Notes under the pieces: generated by a model
What the model was told of the DNA's origin: nothing
Database searches by the model: none
Seen by the model: only the letters and a program-made list of their open reading frames with translations
Translations under genes and position numbers: made by a program
Assembly (NCBI RefSeq): GCF_003105115.1
Contig: NZ_QETH01000001.1
Coordinates: 62,001 to 126,000, forward strand
Reading direction: 5' to 3'
Length of the DNA: 64,000 nt
Source: Flavobacterium sp. HTF
GTDB taxonomy: Bacteria; Bacteroidota; Bacteroidia; Flavobacteriales; Flavobacteriaceae
Part shown: positions 23,350 to 31,143 of the stretch, one piece after another
Numbering within the stretch: position 1 is the stretch's first letter
Layout: each line of letters starts with the position of its first letter

Positions 23350-25638
23350 ATGAAATATTTATTTTCGATATTATTTTTAATTTCGGCGAAAGCCAGCTAT
23401 GCACAAACTATTTCCGGTAAAATAACTTCCGATGCTTTTGAAGCAGGAAAAGTAGAAGTAAAACTTCTTAATACAGATTTTAAAACAGAAACAGACAGTT
23501 TAGGATTTTATAAACTGAGCAATATACCGATTGGTACTTATAGATTGTCTGTTGCTGCTGCAGGGTTGAGAACAGTTACTCAAAAAATATCAGTTTTGGA
23601 AAATCAGGATTTAAACCTTGATTTTGAACTCAAAGAAGATAAAAATGAATTGAATGAAGTGGTTGTTTCAGGAACTTTAAAACCTGTGAGACGATTAGAA
23701 AGTGCCGTTCCGGTTGAGGTTTATTCGCCGGCTTTCTTTAAGAAGAACCCAACTCCAAGTATTTATGATGCACTTCAAAACATAAATGGAGTTCGTCCGC
23801 AGTTGAATTGTGGTGTTTGTAATACGGGTGATATTCATATCAATGGACTTGAAGGACCCTATACTCTGGTTTTAATTGACGGAATGCCAATTGTGAGCAG
23901 TCTGTCGACAGTTTATGGCCTGTCCGGGATTCCGAATTCTCTTGTAGAAAGAATTGAAATCGTAAAAGGTCCGGCGTCGTCTCTATACGGAAGCGAAGCG
24001 GTTGGGGGCTTAATCAATATTATTACTAAAAGCCCAACAAACGCTCCTGTTTTTTCTGCAGATTATTTTACCACTTCTTATTTTGAAAGTAATCTTGATT
24101 TGGGAATGAAGTTTAATGCCGGAAAAAAAGCGGTTTCTCTTTTGGGTATAAACTATTTCAACTACGATCAGGTTATAGACAAAGACAAGGATAATTTTAC
24201 CGATGTTACGCTTTCAGAAAGGATTTCGGTTTTTAATAAATGGAGTTTTAAGCGAAATGATAACCGTTTGTTTACCATTGCAGCACGCGGAATGTATGAA
24301 GATCGATGGGGCGGGGATATTCGTTGGGAAAAGAAATATCGGGGAGGTGACGAAATCTACGGTGAAAGTATTTACACCAAAAGAGCCGAATTAATCGGAA
24401 GTTATCAATTGCCTTTTGAAGAAAAACTGATGCTTTCCTTTTCCGGAAATGTTCATTATCAGGACAGTCGCTACGGAACGACTTCTTATATCGCCAATCA
24501 GAAAATTGGTTTCCTGCAGCTGACGTGGGATAAAAAGATAGGAAGAAATGATCTTCTTGCCGGAATTGCCAGCCGTTATACTTATTACGACGACAATACA
24601 ACTGCAACAAAAGAAGCTGAAAATACCTGGCTTCCCGGAATTTTTGTTCAGGACGAGATTACGTTTTCTCCAAAAAGCCAGCTTTTATTAGGTATGCGTT
24701 ATGATTATAATTCCATTCACGGATCTATCTTAACACCCAGACTGGCATATCGCTTCAAGGCAAATGAAAACACGATTTTCCGTTTAAATGCCGGAACCGG
24801 ATTTAGGGTTGTGAATTTATTTACCGAAGATCATGCTGCCTTAACAGGTTCGAGAGATGTTGTACTTGCCAATAATCTGAATCCGGAACAATCGGTAAAT
24901 GTCAACCTGAATTATATTCAGAAAATTAATTTCGGGAACGGAACTTTTATGGGAATTGAAACAACGGCATTTTATACCAGATTCAGCAATAAAATCATTT
25001 CCGACTATGAAACAAATCCGAATGAAATCATTTACGATAATATTGACGGTTATGCAATCAGTCAGGGTATTAGTACGAACGTAGATCTTAATTTTCCTTC
25101 AGGGTTAAAATTTATAGTAGGAGCAACGGTTCTGGACAATAAAAATGTTGAAAACGGAATTTCGCAACGCCCTTACTTAACGGAGAGTTTTACAGGAACG
25201 TGGAGCGTTTCGTATAAAATAGAACCCTGGCATTTATCCATGGATTATACCGGAAATGTTTACAGTCCGATGAATTTGCCATTGTTGAGCGAGACGGATC
25301 CGCGAAGCCCAAAATCGCCATGGTATAGTATTCAGAACATCCAGTTTACGTATTCGGGATGGAAGAATTTTGAAGTTTACGGTGGAATCAAAAATCTGCT
25401 GAACTTTACACCAAAGCAAAATAATCCGTTTTTGATTTCAAGAACGAACGATCCTTTTGATAAAAATGTCCAAATTTCAGATGGAACCGCTGTTGGTATT
25501 CGTGGTAATGTAGTTCCGAAAGGCCAGATTGTAGATACGCCGGATAATCCGTACGGATTGACTTTTGATACAACGTATGTTTACGGGCAAAACCAGACCA
25601 TTCGTGGATTTTTTGGGTTGCGCTATACGTTTAGATAA
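23350..25638 (+). CDS. TonB-dependent outer-membrane receptor, probably metal-related
   Basis: 762 residues from the ATG giving MKYLFSILFLISAKASYAQ, a clear signal peptide; the frame continues upstream only with a TTG. Order: signal peptide, carboxypeptidase-like regulatory domain (about 20-105), plug with NCGVCNTGDIHINGLEG and VKGPASSLYGSEAVGGLINI, then a large beta-barrel ending in FFGLRYTFR with terminal aromatic/Arg. The plug carries a CxxC, unusual for the family. The box across its promoter suggests control by MntR and a role in importing Mn or Fe, feeding MntH; both are inferences. Confidence 0.93.
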   Translation: MKYLFSILFLISAKASYAQTISGKITSDAFEAGKVEVKLLNTDFKTETDSLGFYKLSNIPIGTYRLSVAAAGLRTVTQKISVLENQDLNLDFELKEDKNELNEVVVSGTLKPVRRLESAVPVEVYSPAFFKKNPTPSIYDALQNINGVRPQLNCGVCNTGDIHINGLEGPYTLVLIDGMPIVSSLSTVYGLSGIPNSLVERIEIVKGPASSLYGSEAVGGLINIITKSPTNAPVFSADYFTTSYFESNLDLGMKFNAGKKAVSLLGINYFNYDQVIDKDKDNFTDVTLSERISVFNKWSFKRNDNRLFTIAARGMYEDRWGGDIRWEKKYRGGDEIYGESIYTKRAELIGSYQLPFEEKLMLSFSGNVHYQDSRYGTTSYIANQKIGFLQLTWDKKIGRNDLLAGIASRYTYYDDNTTATKEAENTWLPGIFVQDEITFSPKSQLLLGMRYDYNSIHGSILTPRLAYRFKANENTIFRLNAGTGFRVVNLFTEDHAALTGSRDVVLANNLNPEQSVNVNLNYIQKINFGNGTFMGIETTAFYTRFSNKIISDYETNPNEIIYDNIDGYAISQGISTNVDLNFPSGLKFIVGATVLDNKNVENGISQRPYLTESFTGTWSVSYKIEPWHLSMDYTGNVYSPMNLPLLSETDPRSPKSPWYSIQNIQFTYSGWKNFEVYGGIKNLLNFTPKQNNPFLISRTNDPFDKNVQISDGTAVGIRGNVVPKGQIVDTPDNPYGLTFDTTYVYGQNQTIRGFFGLRYTFR

Positions 25639-25691
25639 AATTTATGAGCCTCATTTTGTACAGATTAAAATGATTTTTATTAATTGTCACC

Positions 25692-25743
25692 CTGAGCGAA
25701 GTCGAAGGGTTCGCCAACTGGAGCGGGCTTCGACTTCGCTCAG
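25692..25743. repeat. REP-like hairpin CTGAGCGAAGTCGAAG
   Basis: 16-bp perfect arms (25692-25707 and 25728-25743) around a 20-nt loop. A related element lies at 59956-59998. It sits between the TonB receptor and the thioredoxin-fold gene. Confidence 0.85.
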
Positions 25744-25799
25744 CCTGACAGACGAAAAATCCTTTTAATATGTGAAATCTATGATAAAAAACAAAAAGA

Positions 25800-26264
25800 A
25801 TGAAAAAGCTGTTTATATTTATTATTCTCTTCGGAATAACTTCAACAGGTTTCTGCCAGTTAAAAAGCAGAACCTTTGAAGAAGCAGACAGCCTGCAGCT
25901 AATTCAAAAGAAAAAAATAATTGTTTTCATTCATACCGATTGGTGTCAGTTTTGTCAGCAAATGAAAACGACAACTTTTAAAAATCATGAAATCATTAAA
26001 AAACTGAATTCAGATTTCTATTTTATTGATTTGAATGCCGAAGAAAGACGTGAGATAAGATTTAATAATCAGACATTTAAATATCAGCCTTCAGGAAACA
26101 ATGTCGGAGTTCATGAACTGGCTTTACAGCTTGGAACAAATAACAATCAGATAGTATATCCGGTTGTATGTGTTTTGAATGAGAAAAAAGAAATCATCTT
26201 TCAGTATTCGAATTATTTATCGATAAAGGATTTTAAACTTCTTTTGGAAAAACTGGAAAAATAA
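25800..26264 (+). CDS. Exported thioredoxin-fold protein
   Basis: 154 residues with a signal peptide (MKKLFIFIILFGITSTGFCQ) and a thioredoxin-like fold with the redox pair in HTDWCQFCQQMKTTTF. The cis-Pro region is replaced by YPVVCVLNEKKE. Likely a periplasmic thiol oxidoreductase or DsbD-type partner. It follows the TonB receptor across a 161-bp spacer with a hairpin and precedes the lycopene cyclase by 18 bp, so the last two are probably co-transcribed. Confidence 0.88.
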   Translation: MKKLFIFIILFGITSTGFCQLKSRTFEEADSLQLIQKKKIIVFIHTDWCQFCQQMKTTTFKNHEIIKKLNSDFYFIDLNAEERREIRFNNQTFKYQPSGNNVGVHELALQLGTNNNQIVYPVVCVLNEKKEIIFQYSNYLSIKDFKLLLEKLEK

Positions 26265-26282
26265 ATTTTCTTATTTTTGAGA

Positions 26283-27443
26283 ATGAATTCCTCACAAATC
26301 AAACATTTCGATTACATTTTTACCGGAACGGGTTTATCGGCTTTGATGACTGTTTATAAAATGATTCAGGCTGGTAAATTCGAAGACAAGTCTATATTGC
26401 TTTTGGATGAAAATTTTAAGAAGACCAATGACAGAACCTGGTGTTTTTGGGATAAAGGTGAAAGTATTTGGAATTCGGTTATCTCAAAAAAATGGAATTC
26501 GGCTTTGTTTGCGAATGAAAAATTTAAGCGTGATCTAGATTTAAAGCCCTATCAATACAATCAAATCCGCGGATTAGACTTCTATAATTTTGTTTTGGAA
26601 GAAATTTCAAAACATTCCAATATTACCTTTTTAAAAGAAAAAGTAACCGACATCAACGAACAGGAAACCCATGTTTTTGTTGGTACGGAATACAATCGCT
26701 ACACCTGCAGTTATTTATTTAATAGTATTTACACCAAAACTTTTGCCGAAAGTCAAACCAAATACCCTGTTTTGCAGCAGCATTTTATAGGCTGGTTTAT
26801 CAAAAGCAACATTGAAATCTTCAATCCTGAACAGGCGACTTTCATGGATTTTTCAGTAGAACAAAAAGGGAATACCCGTTTTATGTATGTTTTGCCAACT
26901 TCGAAAACCGAAGCTTTAGTAGAATATACCTTATTCTCAGATAAATTACTCCAGCAGGACGAATATGAAAATGAAATTCAAAAGTATTTAAAAAAGTTAG
27001 GCGCAACAGCTTATGAAATCGTTGAAAAAGAGCAGGGTAGTATTCCGATGACTTGTTTTCCGTTTTGGAAAAGAAATACCAAACGGGTTCTGAATATAGG
27101 GACTGCCGGCGGATGGACAAAAGCGAGTACCGGTTATACATTTAAAAATTCAGATAAAAAATCAACAGATTTGGTAAATTTTATTCAGACAGAAGGCTTC
27201 AAAATGAAGGACTTCCATAAAAAATCCAGATTTTGGTTTTATGATTTACTGCTTTTGGATATCCTGTATCGGCATAATGAGCTGGGGAACCAGATTTTTT
27301 CTTCCTTATTCAAAAAAGGAAGTCCAGGATTGATTTTCAAATTTCTAGATGAAGAAACCTCTTTGATTGAGGATTTTAAAGTTATTTTAAAGTGCCCGAA
27401 AGGACCATTTATTAGGGCTTTGTTTAGATTGAAATTTAAATAA
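26283..27443 (+). CDS. crtY: Lycopene cyclase family protein
   Basis: 386 residues from ATG 26283 (MNSSQIKHFDYIF); a TTG two codons earlier is less likely. Flavoprotein of the CrtY class: FAD-binding FTGTGLSALMTVYKM, the cyclase hallmark NDRTWCFWDKGES, and MNIGTAGGWTKASTGYTF-like sequence near residue 275-290. The family cyclises lycopene ends to beta-rings on the way to beta-carotene and zeaxanthin. No crtB, crtI or crtZ is near, so the rest of the pathway must be encoded elsewhere or the substrate differs. Confidence 0.9.
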   Translation: MNSSQIKHFDYIFTGTGLSALMTVYKMIQAGKFEDKSILLLDENFKKTNDRTWCFWDKGESIWNSVISKKWNSALFANEKFKRDLDLKPYQYNQIRGLDFYNFVLEEISKHSNITFLKEKVTDINEQETHVFVGTEYNRYTCSYLFNSIYTKTFAESQTKYPVLQQHFIGWFIKSNIEIFNPEQATFMDFSVEQKGNTRFMYVLPTSKTEALVEYTLFSDKLLQQDEYENEIQKYLKKLGATAYEIVEKEQGSIPMTCFPFWKRNTKRVLNIGTAGGWTKASTGYTFKNSDKKSTDLVNFIQTEGFKMKDFHKKSRFWFYDLLLLDILYRHNELGNQIFSSLFKKGSPGLIFKFLDEETSLIEDFKVILKCPKGPFIRALFRLKFK

Positions 27444-27529
27444 AAGACTTTTTTATGCAGATAAGAATTAATCAATCGAACTATAACAAAACTTTATACT
27501 TCAAATTAAGTAGTTGTGAGTAAACTTTG

Positions 27530-27537
27530 TAACTTTG
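27530..27537 (+). promoter_or_regulatory. Candidate -7 element for the bacilliredoxin gene
   Basis: TAACTTTG matches TAnnTTTG and lies 33 nt before the ATG. Upstream TTG motifs are present but not at the ideal distance. Confidence 0.5.
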
Positions 27538-27570
27538 CAGTTCAAAAGTAAAATTTAAAAATATACCAAT

Positions 27571-27981
27571 ATGTATCCACAAGAAATGGTAAGACCAATG
27601 GAAGCTGAATTAACTGCTGCTGGTTTTCAAGATTTACATAGTGCTGAAGCTGTAGATAATGCTATCAAAGCTGAAGGTACCACTTTAGTTGTTGTAAACT
27701 CTGTTTGCGGTTGTGCTGCAAGAAATGCACGTCCGGGAGCAAAAATGAGTTTAGAAGGTGCTAAAAAACCAGATCACTTAATTACTGTTTTTGCTGGTGT
27801 TGATAAAGAAGCTGTTGATGCAGCAAGACAACATATGTTCCCTTTTCCTCCATCATCGCCATCTATGGCTTTGTTCAAAAACGGAGAATTAGTTCACATG
27901 TTAGAGCGTCACCACATCGAAGGTCGTCCAGCTGAATTAATCGCTGAGAATTTACAGGATGCATTCAATGAATTCTGCTAA
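27571..27981 (+). CDS. BrxA/BrxB family bacilliredoxin
   Basis: 136 residues, the YphP/YqiW family (DUF1094). It starts [14 protein letters not shown] and carries the CGC redox motif in [16 protein letters not shown], then [15 protein letters not shown] and the closing [15 protein letters not shown]. In Firmicutes these proteins remove bacillithiol from mixed disulfides; Bacteroidota also carry them. It has its own promoter and is followed by a terminator inside an octamer-repeat element. Confidence 0.95.
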   Translation: MYPQEMVRPMEAELTAAGFQDLHSAEAVDNAIKAEGTTLVVVNSVCGCAARNARPGAKMSLEGAKKPDHLITVFAGVDKEAVDAARQHMFPFPPSSPSMALFKNGELVHMLERHHIEGRPAELIAENLQDAFNEFC

Positions 27982-27983
27982 TT

Positions 27984-28142
27984 AAAGGTTCAAAACAGTA
28001 AAAGTACAGAGGTACAAAGATTTTAAAAGCACTATTAATTTAGTGCTTTTTTGTTTTTACTAGATCCGTGTTAAAGGCTTAGAGTCTTAGCAACTCAGTA
28101 TCTCAGAACCTTTGTCTCTTTGATTCTTTGCAACTTTGAACC
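27984..28142. repeat. Facing octamer arrays around a terminator
   Basis: Left array of AGG-type octamers (27984-28015: AAAGGTTC, AAAACAGT, AAAAGTAC, AGAGGTAC). Right array of eight CCT-type octamers in perfect register (28079-28142: TTAGAGTC, TTAGCAAC, TCAGTATC, TCAGAACC, TTTGTCTC, TTTGATTC, TTTGCAAC, TTTGAACC). The hairpin terminator at 28025-28053 lies between them. Confidence 0.85.
28025..28053. terminator. Intrinsic terminator of the bacilliredoxin gene
   Basis: 10-bp perfect stem AAAAGCACTA / TAGTGCTTTT with a 6-nt loop followed by TTTG. Nearly the same stem is used at 62978-63007. Confidence 0.9.
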
Positions 28143-28157
28143 TTTTTCGTAGCTTTG
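28127..28157 (+). promoter_or_regulatory. Promoter of the trhO-trhP-ferredoxin operon
   Basis: TTTG (28127-28130), 19-nt spacer, TAGCTTTG (28150-28157): a textbook Bacteroidota promoter with ideal spacing, about 42 nt before the trhO ATG. The -33 TTTG is supplied by the seventh unit of the octamer array. Confidence 0.75.
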
Positions 28158-28199
28158 CACCTTCAAAAAATAATTTCTAAACTTAAAACTGTTTATAGC

Positions 28200-29558
28200 A
28201 TGCAACTGTACAACACTTTGAGCGCAGAAGAAAGAGCCATCATGATCGATGATGCAGGTCAACAACGTCTTACGTTGTCTTTCTATGCGTATGCCAAAAT
28301 TCAAGATCCCAAAAAATTTCGCGATGATTTATTTTTAGCCTGGAATGCACTCGATGCATTAGGCCGAATTTATGTTGCCAATGAAGGAATTAATGCCCAA
28401 ATGAGCATTCCTGCCGAAAATCTGGAGGCTTTCAGAACAACTCTTGAAGTTTATGATTTCATGAAAGGCATTCGTTTGAATGAAGCTGTTGAACATGATG
28501 ATCACTCATTTTTAAAATTGACCATTAAAGTTCGTCACAAAATTGTTGCCGACGGTTTAAATGATGACACTTTTGATGTAACCAATATAGGCATTCACCT
28601 GAAAGCCAAAGAATTTAACGAAATCCTTGATGATCCCAATACTATTGTAGTAGATTTTAGAAATCACTATGAGAGTGAAGTCGGACATTTTAAAGGTGCT
28701 ATAACTCCGGACGTTGAAACTTTCAGAGAAAGTTTACCAATTATCAACGAACAGCTTCAAAATTATAAAGAAGATAAAAATCTGGTAATGTATTGTACCG
28801 GAGGAATCCGTTGCGAGAAAGCAAGTGCTTATTTCAAACACCAGGGCTTTAAAAATGTTTATCAACTGGAAGGTGGAATCATCAACTATGCGAAACAGCT
28901 TCAGGAAGAAGGTCTGGAAAGTAAATTTATTGGAAAAAATTTCGTTTTTGATAATCGTCTGGGCGAAAGAATTACGGATGATATTATTTCGCAATGCCAT
29001 CAATGCGGAAAACCTTGTGATAACCATACCAATTGCGAAAATGACGGATGTCATTTATTGTTTATCCAGTGTGACGACTGTAAAGCTGCAATGGAAAACT
29101 GCTGTTCTACGGAATGTCTGGATATTATTCATATGCCATTAGTAGATCAGGTAAGGTTAAGAACCGGACAACAAGTTGGCAATAAGGTTTTCAGAAAAGG
29201 AAAATCTGAAAATCTAAAGTTCAAGCATTCTGGAGAATTGCCAGATGCTGCTTTGGCTGCAGCAAACAAACCTGCCGATATCCGCCAGAAGATAAAAGTT
29301 AAGAAAGTACTACTTGGAAAAGCAGAACACTATTATGTAAAAGCGCAAGTAGGACAATTTACAATAGAAAATCACGAACTAAACAGCGGTGATAAAATCT
29401 TAATTTCCGGACCAACTACAGGTAATCAGGAATTGGTTTTGGACAAAATAATCGTTGATGGCGCAGAAACTCAATCTGCTAAAATTGGTGATAAGGTTAC
29501 TTTCGAAATTCCTTTTCGTATTCGTTTGTCAGATAAATTGTATAAGATTTTAGAATAG
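28200..29558 (+). CDS. trhO: tRNA uridine(34) hydroxylase TrhO with an added C-terminal domain
   Basis: O2-dependent formation of 5-hydroxyuridine at tRNA position 34. ATG 28200 gives MQLYNTLSAEER (452 residues; plain TrhO is near 330-350). Order: N-terminal acylphosphatase-like domain, rhodanese domain with catalytic Cys in VMYCTGGIRCEKA, and a Cys-rich segment (CHQCGKPCDNHTNC, then CDDCK and CCSTEC). After a short linker, about 85 residues (VGQFTIENHELNSGDKIL to PFRIRLSDKLYKILE) match the C-terminus of the next gene, TrhP. The upstream frame extension lacks homology. Confidence 0.93.
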   Translation: MQLYNTLSAEERAIMIDDAGQQRLTLSFYAYAKIQDPKKFRDDLFLAWNALDALGRIYVANEGINAQMSIPAENLEAFRTTLEVYDFMKGIRLNEAVEHDDHSFLKLTIKVRHKIVADGLNDDTFDVTNIGIHLKAKEFNEILDDPNTIVVDFRNHYESEVGHFKGAITPDVETFRESLPIINEQLQNYKEDKNLVMYCTGGIRCEKASAYFKHQGFKNVYQLEGGIINYAKQLQEEGLESKFIGKNFVFDNRLGERITDDIISQCHQCGKPCDNHTNCENDGCHLLFIQCDDCKAAMENCCSTECLDIIHMPLVDQVRLRTGQQVGNKVFRKGKSENLKFKHSGELPDAALAAANKPADIRQKIKVKKVLLGKAEHYYVKAQVGQFTIENHELNSGDKILISGPTTGNQELVLDKIIVDGAETQSAKIGDKVTFEIPFRIRLSDKLYKILE

Positions 29559-29564
29559 TTTATC

Positions 29565-30806
29565 ATGACATTGAATAACAAAATCGAACTCATGGCTCCC
29601 GCCGGGAACTTTGAGTCACTTCAGGCTGCCTTAGATAATGGTTGTGATTCTGTATATTTTGGAGTTGAACAGCTGAACATGCGCGCAAGATCAACGGTAA
29701 ATTTCACTATTGAAAATTTAAAAGAAATCGCTGCCCGCTGTGAAGCCAAAAATGTTCGAAGCTATCTTACGTTAAACACCATTATTTACGATCACGATTT
29801 ATCGGTTGTAAAAACATTATTAAATAAAGCTAAAGAAGCCAATATTACGGCAGTAATAGCTTCTGACCAGGCTGTAATTGCGATGGCAAGGTCGATTGGA
29901 ATGGAAGTGCATATTTCTACACAGCTGAATGTAACCAATATCGAAACCATAAAATTCTATAGTTTATTTACTGATACAATGGTTTTGAGCCGGGAATTAA
30001 GTTTACGTCAGGTAAAGAATATTACAGCTCAAATTGAAAAAGAACAGATAAAAGGACCAAACGGAAATTTAGTGGAAATCGAAATTTTTGGTCACGGTGC
30101 TTTATGCATGGCCGTTTCAGGAAAATGTTATTTGAGTTTACATTCGCATAATTCATCTGCGAATCGTGGGGCCTGCAAACAAAACTGTCGAAAAAAATAT
30201 ACCGTTATCGATCAGGAAACAGGTTTTGAGATCGAACTCGATAATGAGTATATGATGTCTCCCAAAGATTTATGTACACTCGATTTTTTAGATCAGGTTA
30301 TCGATTCGGGAATTCAGGTTCTAAAAATCGAAGGACGTGGGCGTGCTCCGGAATATGTAGCGACAGTAATCAAAACCTATCGGGAGGCCATCGATGCCTA
30401 TTATGATGGAACATTCTCAAAAGAAAAAACCGCAATTTGGATGGAAGCTTTAAACACCGTTTACAATCGTGGATTCTGGTCTGGTTATTATCTGGGTCAG
30501 GAATTAGGAGAATGGAGCGATATTCCGGGATCTGCAGCAACGCAGAAAAAGGTTTACGTTGGAAAAGGCACACATTATTTCCCAAAAGCTGAAGTAGGGC
30601 AGTTTAAAATTGAAGCTTACGATATAAAAATTGGAGATAAAATTCTCGTAACCGGACCAAGTACGGGAGCTCAGGAAATGATTATTGACGAAATGTTTGT
30701 GAATGATACTGCCGGAGAAAAAGCAATAAAAGGGGATGACTGCAGTTTCAAATTGCCATTCAGAATCAGAATGTCTGACAAATTATATAAAATTGTTGAG
30801 GCATAA
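29565..30806 (+). CDS. trhP: Prephenate-dependent tRNA uridine(34) hydroxylase TrhP (U32 peptidase family)
   Basis: Oxygen-independent synthesis of 5-hydroxyuridine-34 in tRNA, with an iron-sulfur cluster and prephenate. 413 residues: U32 core starting ELMAPAGNFESLQAALDNG, cluster Cys in HGALCMAVSGKCYLS and RGACKQNCRKKY, and the U32 C-terminal beta domain (VGQFKIEAYDIKIGDKIL to PFRIRMSDKLYKIVEA). It starts 6 bp after trhO and overlaps the ferredoxin gene by one base. Its C-terminal domain is the one that is duplicated in TrhO. Confidence 0.92.
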   Translation: MTLNNKIELMAPAGNFESLQAALDNGCDSVYFGVEQLNMRARSTVNFTIENLKEIAARCEAKNVRSYLTLNTIIYDHDLSVVKTLLNKAKEANITAVIASDQAVIAMARSIGMEVHISTQLNVTNIETIKFYSLFTDTMVLSRELSLRQVKNITAQIEKEQIKGPNGNLVEIEIFGHGALCMAVSGKCYLSLHSHNSSANRGACKQNCRKKYTVIDQETGFEIELDNEYMMSPKDLCTLDFLDQVIDSGIQVLKIEGRGRAPEYVATVIKTYREAIDAYYDGTFSKEKTAIWMEALNTVYNRGFWSGYYLGQELGEWSDIPGSAATQKKVYVGKGTHYFPKAEVGQFKIEAYDIKIGDKILVTGPSTGAQEMIIDEMFVNDTAGEKAIKGDDCSFKLPFRIRMSDKLYKIVEA

Positions 30807-31036
30807 TGGTTATTATTACTTTACAAAGAGATAAATGCATTGGTTGTAACTACTGTGTTGAGATGGATCCGGTTCATTTTCAAATGTCCAGGAAAGACGG
30901 GAAATCTGTTTTAATTCATTCACAAAACGCAAAAGGATTTTATACTCTGAAATCCCCTAATCATACCATTGTAGAAAGCTGTGAGCTGGCAGCTAAGGCT
31001 TGTCCGGTGAAGATTATTACGGTTAAGGAAACATAG
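30806..31036 (+). CDS. Small ferredoxin, single iron-sulfur cluster
   Basis: 76 residues with C11-x2-C14-x2-C17 (KCIGCNYC) and the remote C66 in KACPVK, the pattern of one [4Fe-4S] (or [3Fe-4S]) cluster; C59 is an extra Cys. Its ATG shares a base with the trhP stop, so translation is coupled. That makes it the likely electron donor or repair partner of TrhP's cluster or of another step in tRNA hydroxylation. This partnership is inferred from the operon only. Confidence 0.9.
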   Translation: MVIITLQRDKCIGCNYCVEMDPVHFQMSRKDGKSVLIHSQNAKGFYTLKSPNHTIVESCELAAKACPVKIITVKET

Positions 31037-31070
31037 AAATATATTTTAGTCATAAAAAGAATCATAATTT

Positions 31071-31118
31071 GAACTTCCCTAAATAAGGATCTAACTTTTT
31101 TTAGGGAAGTTCATTTTT
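31071..31118. terminator. Intrinsic terminator after the trhO-trhP-ferredoxin operon
   Basis: 13-bp perfect stem GAACTTCCCTAAA / TTTAGGGAAGTTC with a 16-nt loop followed by ATTTTTTAT. Lies between convergent genes. Confidence 0.85.
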
Positions 31119-31143
31119 TATATCATTTAAAGTTGCTTATGAC

